From JANQMY01 sp965227095 (GTDB lineage: Bacteria > Pseudomonadota > Alphaproteobacteria > JANQMY01): a stretch of DNA of 64,000 nucleotides. The translations under genes and the position numbers were made by a program. Shown one piece after another: positions 59,535 to 64,000 of this stretch. The stretch is taken from positions 1,302,001 to 1,366,000 of the forward strand of contig CBDDFL010000001.1 in the NCBI GenBank assembly GCA_965227095.1. Direction: 5' to 3'. Position 1 is the stretch's first letter. Each line of letters begins with the position of its first letter. The notes under the pieces are model-generated. The model had not been told where the DNA came from and did not search any database. It worked only from the letters and a program-made list of their open reading frames with translations.

Positions 59535-61145
59535 CTAATTGCCGCGTTCGAGCAAACGCCGCGCGATCACTTCGGCCTGAATTTCCGCGGCCCCCTCAAA
59601 AATATTGAGGATGCGGGCATCGCACAGCACGCGGCTGATCGGGTATTCTAGGGCAAAGCCATTTCCACCGTGAATTTGCACCGCATTGTCGGCAGAGGCC
59701 CAGGCCACCCGCGCCGCCAGAAGTTTGGCCATGCCGGCTTCCATATCACAACGCCGACCCTCATCTTTTGCCCGTGCCGCAAAATAGCTCAGCTGCCGCG
59801 CGGCGAGGATTTCCACGGCCATCATGACGATTTTGTTCGCCACCCGTGGAAACTCAAAAATAGAGCGGCCAAATTGCTGCCGGTCCGTGGCGTAAGACAG
59901 GGCCAGATCCATGGCGTTCTGTGCGACCCCGATGGCGCGGGCGGCTGTTTGAATGCGCGCGCTTTCGAAGGTTTGCATAAGTTGCTTGAAGCCTTGGCCT
60001 TCTTCGCCCCCCAATAGGGCGCTTTCAGCAACCTCGAAGCCATCGAATGCCAGCTCGTATTCCTTCATGCCGCGATAGCCCAGCACGCCAATCTCACCGC
60101 CGGTCATGCCGTCCGCCGGAAATGGAGTGTCGTCTGTGCCGCGTGGCTTTTCGGCCAAGAACATGGAGAGGCCTTTGTGGCCTGCCTCTTCCGGATTGGT
60201 GCGGGCCAGCAGGGTCATCAGATCCGTGCGCGCGGCGTGGGTGATCCAGGTTTTGTTGCCTACAATCTTGTAGCTGCCCTTTTCTTTGATCGCGCGCGTT
60301 TTGAGCGAGGCAAGGTCAGACCCCGTATTGGGTTCCGTGAAGACCGCCGTGGGCAGGATTTCACCCGACGCGATTTTTGGCAGGAGGTTTTGCTTCTGAT
60401 CGTCCGTTCCGTTGGCAAGGATCAGCTCGGCGGCGATTTCAGAACGCGTGCCAAGGGAGCCTACGCCGATGTAACCGCGGCTTAGCTCCTCGGACACAAC
60501 GCACATGGCGGTTTTGCCCATGCCGTGTCCGCCAAAGGACTCCGGCACGGTCAGGCCGAAAACGCCAAGCGCACTCATTTCCGCGATCACGTCGTCGGGA
60601 ATGAGGTCGTCTTTCAAATGCCACTCATGCGCAAAGGGGGTGACTTTCTCCCGCGCGAACCGTTGGAATTGATCGCGCACAAGTCCGAGGGTTTCGTCCA
60701 ATCCGTCTTGCGGCTCGGTGCCGGCCAGAATGAGCTGCGCCAATGCTGCCCTGTTTTCGGTGGAAGCGCCAATGTGAACGATGTGCTGGACCTCTTGCGT
60801 CGCCGCGAGCTGTCTACCATGTTCGAGAGCATTGAGGTCGGTTGGCCGCAGGATCTCGCCTTGGCTCATGGGAAGCCCATGAGCAAGCTGCGCCAGATAT
60901 TCTGCGAAAACCGCATGGGTGAGGCGCTGCTCGATGTCGCCCAAGCGGTTCGATGCTTCCAGGGTTTTGGCCCAATTCAACGTTTGGCGTAAGGCTTCGA
61001 CGGTGGTCGCGACCCAAGCAAGGCCATGGCAGGCATATTGGCTGTCGCGGCCTTTGTCAGCCTCTGGCGCGACCGTCGTTCGAACGGAGGTCAGATAAAT
61101 ATCAGCGGCAGATAAAGCGCCATCGCAAGCTGGATCTAAAGACAT
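59535..61145 (-). CDS. mcd: N-extended acyl-CoA dehydrogenase, (2S)-methylsuccinyl-CoA dehydrogenase type
   Basis: 536-aa FAD enzyme. An extra N-terminal domain of ~165 residues (SAADIYLTSVRTTVAPEADK, RQTLNWAKTL) precedes the usual acyl-CoA dehydrogenase fold (VFTEPNTGSDLASLKTRA, SYATDRQQFGRSIFEFPRV, IHGGNGFALEYPISR). The extension and length (~547 aa in Rhodobacter) match Mcd of the ethylmalonyl-CoA pathway, which oxidises methylsuccinyl-CoA to mesaconyl-CoA and hands electrons to ETF. ATG 61145 is chosen; ATG 61166 is possible. Confidence 0.87.
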   Translation of the reverse strand: MSLDPACDGALSAADIYLTSVRTTVAPEADKGRDSQYACHGLAWVATTVEALRQTLNWAKTLEASNRLGDIEQRLTHAVFAEYLAQLAHGLPMSQGEILRPTDLNALEHGRQLAATQEVQHIVHIGASTENRAALAQLILAGTEPQDGLDETLGLVRDQFQRFAREKVTPFAHEWHLKDDLIPDDVIAEMSALGVFGLTVPESFGGHGMGKTAMCVVSEELSRGYIGVGSLGTRSEIAAELILANGTDDQKQNLLPKIASGEILPTAVFTEPNTGSDLASLKTRAIKEKGSYKIVGNKTWITHAARTDLMTLLARTNPEEAGHKGLSMFLAEKPRGTDDTPFPADGMTGGEIGVLGYRGMKEYELAFDGFEVAESALLGGEEGQGFKQLMQTFESARIQTAARAIGVAQNAMDLALSYATDRQQFGRSIFEFPRVANKIVMMAVEILAARQLSYFAARAKDEGRRCDMEAGMAKLLAARVAWASADNAVQIHGGNGFALEYPISRVLCDARILNIFEGAAEIQAEVIARRLLERGN

Positions 61146-61617
61146 TGTCAGATACTTTTCATGCACTCGAGGAAAAAGACCCTATATATAGAGATCGGGT
61201 CTCAGCGTTTTGGCGTATCAATAATCGATACGCAAGTTGAGTATCGCGCCGGCTGGCCGTGGCGTATCTTTCAGAATCAGGTCAGCGCGTGTTTGGCGCA
61301 TTTTTCAGAGTTCAAAAAAAACAAGAAATTGGCAGGGAAGCCCCATTTTTTGCCCTGTTATTCAGCTGAGGTTCAGAAAACAAGGCCCCCACGGTCACAC
61401 CATTTTCTAAAAGTGAATTTTATTCACCAAGCATGTGCGCCTTTGTGATGGCGGTCACATTAATCAATGCGGTGGTCTCGCTAGGGTCATTTGAAATAAC
61501 AGCCGCTACAGAAAACGCGGCGATTTTGAAACGGGTTACTTGGTGTTTTCGGGGGATGTCCAATTAGGGACACATCCGACTTAGAGGACGGCTTAGGTCG
61601 TTGGATTGGAGGACGAA
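61146..61617. other. 472-bp gap before the uncharacterised membrane gene
   Basis: Divergent promoter region. It holds a perfect CRP-type site (61444-61459) and an inverted repeat GTATC/GATAC near 61218-61234. No ORF is convincing. Confidence 0.5.
61444..61459. promoter_or_regulatory. CRP/FNR-type binding site
   Basis: TGTGATGGCGGTCACA is an exact TGTGA-N6-TCACA. Its centre is 166 bp before ATG 61618, and TAGGGT at 61482-61487 lies where the -10 of a class II CRP promoter would be. The -35 is absent, as expected for activator dependence. Confidence 0.6.
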
Positions 61618-63075
61618 ATGGCAAAATTCGCACCGCGTCTTGGGACGGTACAGCCCTTGCGCCCTGAGGTGGAACATCCTGACTATAAAGATCAGGATGT
61701 GGTCGATTACAGCGACGATAGCCAACACGAGCAGCGCGCATCACGAAAAGAGCGCGAGCCGAAATATCACATTCGCGACTTTAACGACATCGAAGAATGG
61801 GCGCCCCTGCGCGGCTATGATGATGATGGCGAGCCGGTCTTCATTCACGATGACTTGTCCCAACGCATGGGGCGCGATGGCCGTGAGCTGACAGACGATT
61901 ATCTCATCGCGAAACTGGATGAATTCGATTCCCGCATCACAGAAGCGATCGTCATGCGCCGCGCGCAGCGCGACTTGGTGCGCAACCGCTTCCGCGACAT
62001 GATCGCAGCGCTCGTGGGGCCGGAAAACCGTATTCGTTGGAATCGCAGCGAAAACCTAATCGACAGTGATACCCGCCGGGTTGTGAATACGCATTTGGCG
62101 GAAACCAACAAAATCACCGGCAAAATTGCGTTGGGTCTTGGGGCGTTGGCGTCCTTTATCATTTTTCTGGGGGCCTTATTCGCTGACTATGCAATCCTGT
62201 CGGAGTTCTGGACCCGGTCTTTCATGAACGAGTTCCTGGAAGTTCCGCCCGCCTTGGTGTCGAGCCTGTGGTCGAAATCCTTGCAGGTTTTGTTTGCCGC
62301 GGTGGCGATCCACTTCCTCATCTCGCGCATGACCCATTTCGGGCGGGGCGTGTTCATCTCGGGCATAGCCGTCATAACGGTCTTACTGTTGATCAGTATC
62401 GGCACGCTAAGTGGGCAGAGCACCCCTCGCACGGATGCCGCGACCGCAGAGCAACAATCTGCTGAATCGGTTGATGAAACGCTGGCCGCTTTGGGTCTTG
62501 CACCTGCGGCTGAGGAAACAACAAGCGATGCGGAAATTGCCCCTGTTCAGGTCCGTGAAGGCTGGTTTGCGGATACCATTGGCTGGTTCCAAAACTATGC
62601 GTGGGACATCTGGTACATGTCGATCTTTCTGGTTGTGACTTCTGTTGGTGCGCTGGCTCTGCACAGTGCCGGTCAGCAAGGTGGCCGCCTGTTCAACCTG
62701 GAAGATGAGGAAACTCGTCGGCAGCAGCGTTTCCAACTGCGCCGGTTGGAATCCGAATTCCATGTGCATGACCAGTTCCTGAAAGAAATCGTTCGGGCCC
62801 CGGTTCGCGAGCAATTCATCCGCCGCTATCTGGGCAACCAGATCACCCAATATGCGGAAGGTGCGTCTGGTCGTGATGGCAACCATCCAAATCTGAATGG
62901 TATTTATCGCCGGGTTCTGGAAAGCTGGTGTGCGCTCAAGCGCCGGAGCTTGAATGACATGGCCAATGCAGGCGAACATCATGTCCGTCGCAGCGAGCGC
63001 AAGCAGCGCCGGGAAGACAATGGGGGGAATTTCCAAATCATCCCGGGCCGCCGCGACAAAACAGGTGAAGCGTAA
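61618..63075 (+). CDS. Uncharacterised polytopic membrane protein
   Basis: 485-aa protein. Residues 1-165 are soluble and charged, with a helical segment (LVRNRFRDMIAALVGPENRI). About four transmembrane helices follow: near 175-195 (IALGLGALASFIIFLGALFA), 220-235, 245-262 and 340-358. The C-terminal ~110 residues (FHVHDQFLKEIVRAPVREQF, YLGNQITQYAEG) are soluble and basic at the end. ATG 61618 follows GGAGG; an ATG four codons up is also in frame. It is 20 bp before the VWA-like gene. No family recognised. Confidence 0.72.
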   Translation: MAKFAPRLGTVQPLRPEVEHPDYKDQDVVDYSDDSQHEQRASRKEREPKYHIRDFNDIEEWAPLRGYDDDGEPVFIHDDLSQRMGRDGRELTDDYLIAKLDEFDSRITEAIVMRRAQRDLVRNRFRDMIAALVGPENRIRWNRSENLIDSDTRRVVNTHLAETNKITGKIALGLGALASFIIFLGALFADYAILSEFWTRSFMNEFLEVPPALVSSLWSKSLQVLFAAVAIHFLISRMTHFGRGVFISGIAVITVLLLISIGTLSGQSTPRTDAATAEQQSAESVDETLAALGLAPAAEETTSDAEIAPVQVREGWFADTIGWFQNYAWDIWYMSIFLVVTSVGALALHSAGQQGGRLFNLEDEETRRQQRFQLRRLESEFHVHDQFLKEIVRAPVREQFIRRYLGNQITQYAEGASGRDGNHPNLNGIYRRVLESWCALKRRSLNDMANAGEHHVRRSERKQRREDNGGNFQIIPGRRDKTGEA

Positions 63076-63095
63076 ACTGCAAGAGGGGTAGCGTG

Positions 63096-63785
63096 ATGCA
63101 AACTTTGATCCGCACATTCATCGCCGGTGTTTTAAGCGCCACAATGGCCACCGCGTCTCTGGCGATGGCTCAAGTGCCGGAGGAACCGGCACCGGCCCAT
63201 CTCATCATTGGGCTCGATTTAAGCAGCAGCAATCCGCTCGTGGCCGATCCAGCCTACGCCGCCAAGATCGCGGACCGCATCGCACCCTATGTGGAACAGC
63301 TGCCGATCAGATCAAAGCTCACGCTCCGCACTCTGGGGAATTATGGTGGCGGTGCCAACAACTTGCGCCTAGACCGCGTCATCAGCACGAAGGACCGCGC
63401 CGAAGATGTAGCGCGCTTGGTAAAAGGGATCGTGGCGGGCGTTCCGACATTGATCGAGAAAGGCACGCTCAAGCTCCACAACCGCACCAATATTGTGCCG
63501 TTCCTGGAGAACATGGCGGAAGTTGTGGATTGTCGCGTGACCTCTACACGGGTGATCCTCGCGTCCGACGGTGTCGAAGATTCAAAATATGTGCGCCTTG
63601 TGGAAAGCGGTTCCAAATTACCACTGCCGGAAGACAAGATCTTCAACCGCTGTGACGAATTGCAGATCCTGGGGCTTGGCCAAGGGGTCGACAATCCTAA
63701 CACGACAAAACGTCTGCGTACGGAATGGCGCAACTGGTCGATCGCCGCAGGCTTCAGAACCTTCCAGGGGCTGAATGATTGGTAA
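63096..63785 (+). CDS. Exported von Willebrand factor A-like protein
   Basis: 229-aa protein with a signal peptide (MATASLAMAQ region). A VWA/MIDAS-like site is suggested by IIGLDLSSSNPL (DxSxS) and ILASDGVED (second acidic loop); the intervening fold is alternating helix and strand. It probably resides in the periplasm and could bind a metal ion to a partner protein. ATG 63096 (or GTG 63093) follows GAGGGG. It directly follows the uncharacterised membrane gene. Confidence 0.72.
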   Translation: MQTLIRTFIAGVLSATMATASLAMAQVPEEPAPAHLIIGLDLSSSNPLVADPAYAAKIADRIAPYVEQLPIRSKLTLRTLGNYGGGANNLRLDRVISTKDRAEDVARLVKGIVAGVPTLIEKGTLKLHNRTNIVPFLENMAEVVDCRVTSTRVILASDGVEDSKYVRLVESGSKLPLPEDKIFNRCDELQILGLGQGVDNPNTTKRLRTEWRNWSIAAGFRTFQGLNDW

Positions 63786-63794
63786 TCCGGTTTC

Positions 63795-64000
63795 CTACCA
63801 CTGAAATCCGAGAAGAGCCCTGACATCCTCAGGGCTCTTTCCGTTTTCGCGCAGTGACCTTATGGATTTGTCTTGGTCTCGCTTTGACAATCTGCGTCCG
63901 TCGTCTGCGGTGATGATCCGATGATGGTCGTATACGGGCGCGGGCAACCCCAACAATTCCTGAAGCAGGCGGTGAATGGACGTGGCGTGAAACAAGTCTT
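63795..64000 (-). CDS. gluQ: Glutamyl-Q tRNA(Asp) synthetase, C-terminal part (truncated by window end)
   Basis: Only the last ~68 codons are in the window; the 5' end lies beyond base 64000. DLFHATSIHRLLQELLGLP and RLSKRDQDKSIRSLREN contain the KMSKS-type loop (RLSKR) of GluQRS, which charges queuosine in tRNA(Asp) with glutamate. The gene is convergent with the VWA-like gene, and its 3' end overlaps the terminator at 63813-63840. Confidence 0.88.
   Translation of the reverse strand, partial: DLFHATSIHRLLQELLGLPAPVYDHHRIITADDGRRLSKRDQDKSIRSLRENGKSPEDVRALLGFQW
63813..63840 (+). terminator. Rho-independent terminator after the VWA-like gene
   Basis: AAGAGCCCTGA and TCAGGGCTCTT form an 11-bp perfect stem with a CATCC loop, 28 bp after the stop. 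The following bases are TCCGTTTT. It lies inside the 3' end of the convergent gluQ coding region. Confidence 0.8.

Noticed and set aside
1..64000. tRNA, rRNA or CRISPR features
   Set aside because: I scanned the intergenic gaps for TTC-arm and CCA-like patterns and regular repeats and found none convincing; this was by eye only.

Overview
The window is a compact stretch of an alphaproteobacterial chromosome. The gene orders are characteristic: ftsE-ftsX-gmhB-ydcF-plsC opposite a zinc-ribbon/DUF3426 gene and cpdR; metX-metW opposite hisC-tyrA; gloB opposite a methyltransferase; argH-lptM-lysA-TIGR02302 opposite tlpA; bfd-bfr; PhaR; DUF2125; DUF2852; and a twin-TM protein followed by a PduO adenosyltransferase. 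PhaR, Hbd, EtfAB and a long N-extended acyl-CoA dehydrogenase of the (2S)-methylsuccinyl-CoA dehydrogenase type suggest PHB storage and an ethylmalonyl-CoA pathway. The lineage looks Rhodospirillales-like, but this is inferred from gene order only. I see no rRNA, tRNA, CRISPR array, phage or insertion sequence.

Layout. 0.2-3.1 kb: a TetR regulator, a Rieske oxygenase, a small membrane protein and a nitroreductase, with repeated palindromic operators. 3.2-5.7 kb: two lipoproteins around an exported M48 protease. 5.8-8.3 kb: modABC. 8.3-13.5 kb: two ArnT-like glycosyltransferases, a GT2 enzyme, a LpxB-N-domain membrane protein and a small membrane protein. 13.5-16.3 kb: a 40-aa membrane protein too short for routine ORF calling, a small coiled-coil protein and a gamma-glutamyltransferase. 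16.5-20 kb: a GGDEF/EAL protein, PhaR and DUF2852. 20-24.6 kb: a carotenoid oxygenase, an MBL hydrolase, and bfr/bfd with a Fur-box-like palindrome. 24.6-33.6 kb: a SPOR-like lipoprotein, gloB and the metX/metW and hisC/tyrA amino-acid genes. 33.7-38.3 kb: a B12-dependent ribonucleotide reductase (NrdJ) carrying a full-length intein, followed 6 bp later by ycaQ, with an alphaproteobacterial LexA-type box upstream. 38.4-43.4 kb: the cell-division and envelope operon and cpdR. 43.5-45.4 kb: an exported MORN-repeat protein and a small exported partner. 45.5-51.6 kb: TIGR02302, lysA, lptM, argH and a TlpA-like thioredoxin. 51.6-54.3 kb: etfB-etfA-hbd. 54.6-61.1 kb: a cyclase, a His/Gly-rich secreted protein, an HpaB/AbfD-like flavoprotein, the B12 adenosyltransferase, DUF4188 and mcd. 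61.1-64 kb: an uncharacterised membrane-protein plus VWA-like module behind a perfect CRP-type site, then the 3' end of gluQ, which runs off the window.

Several parts fit together. Mcd and other acyl-CoA dehydrogenases pass electrons to EtfAB. The PduO enzyme makes adenosylcobalamin, which NrdJ needs, as would ethylmalonyl-CoA mutase (not in this window). NrdJ plus YcaQ behind a LexA-type box reads as a DNA-damage operon. The most noteworthy items are the nrdJ intein at the radical cysteine, the nrdJ-ycaQ operon, the 40-aa membrane protein with its own terminator, the CRP-site/VWA module, the AbfD-like protein lacking its Fe-S ligands, and the unknown gene sharing a Fur box with bfd-bfr.
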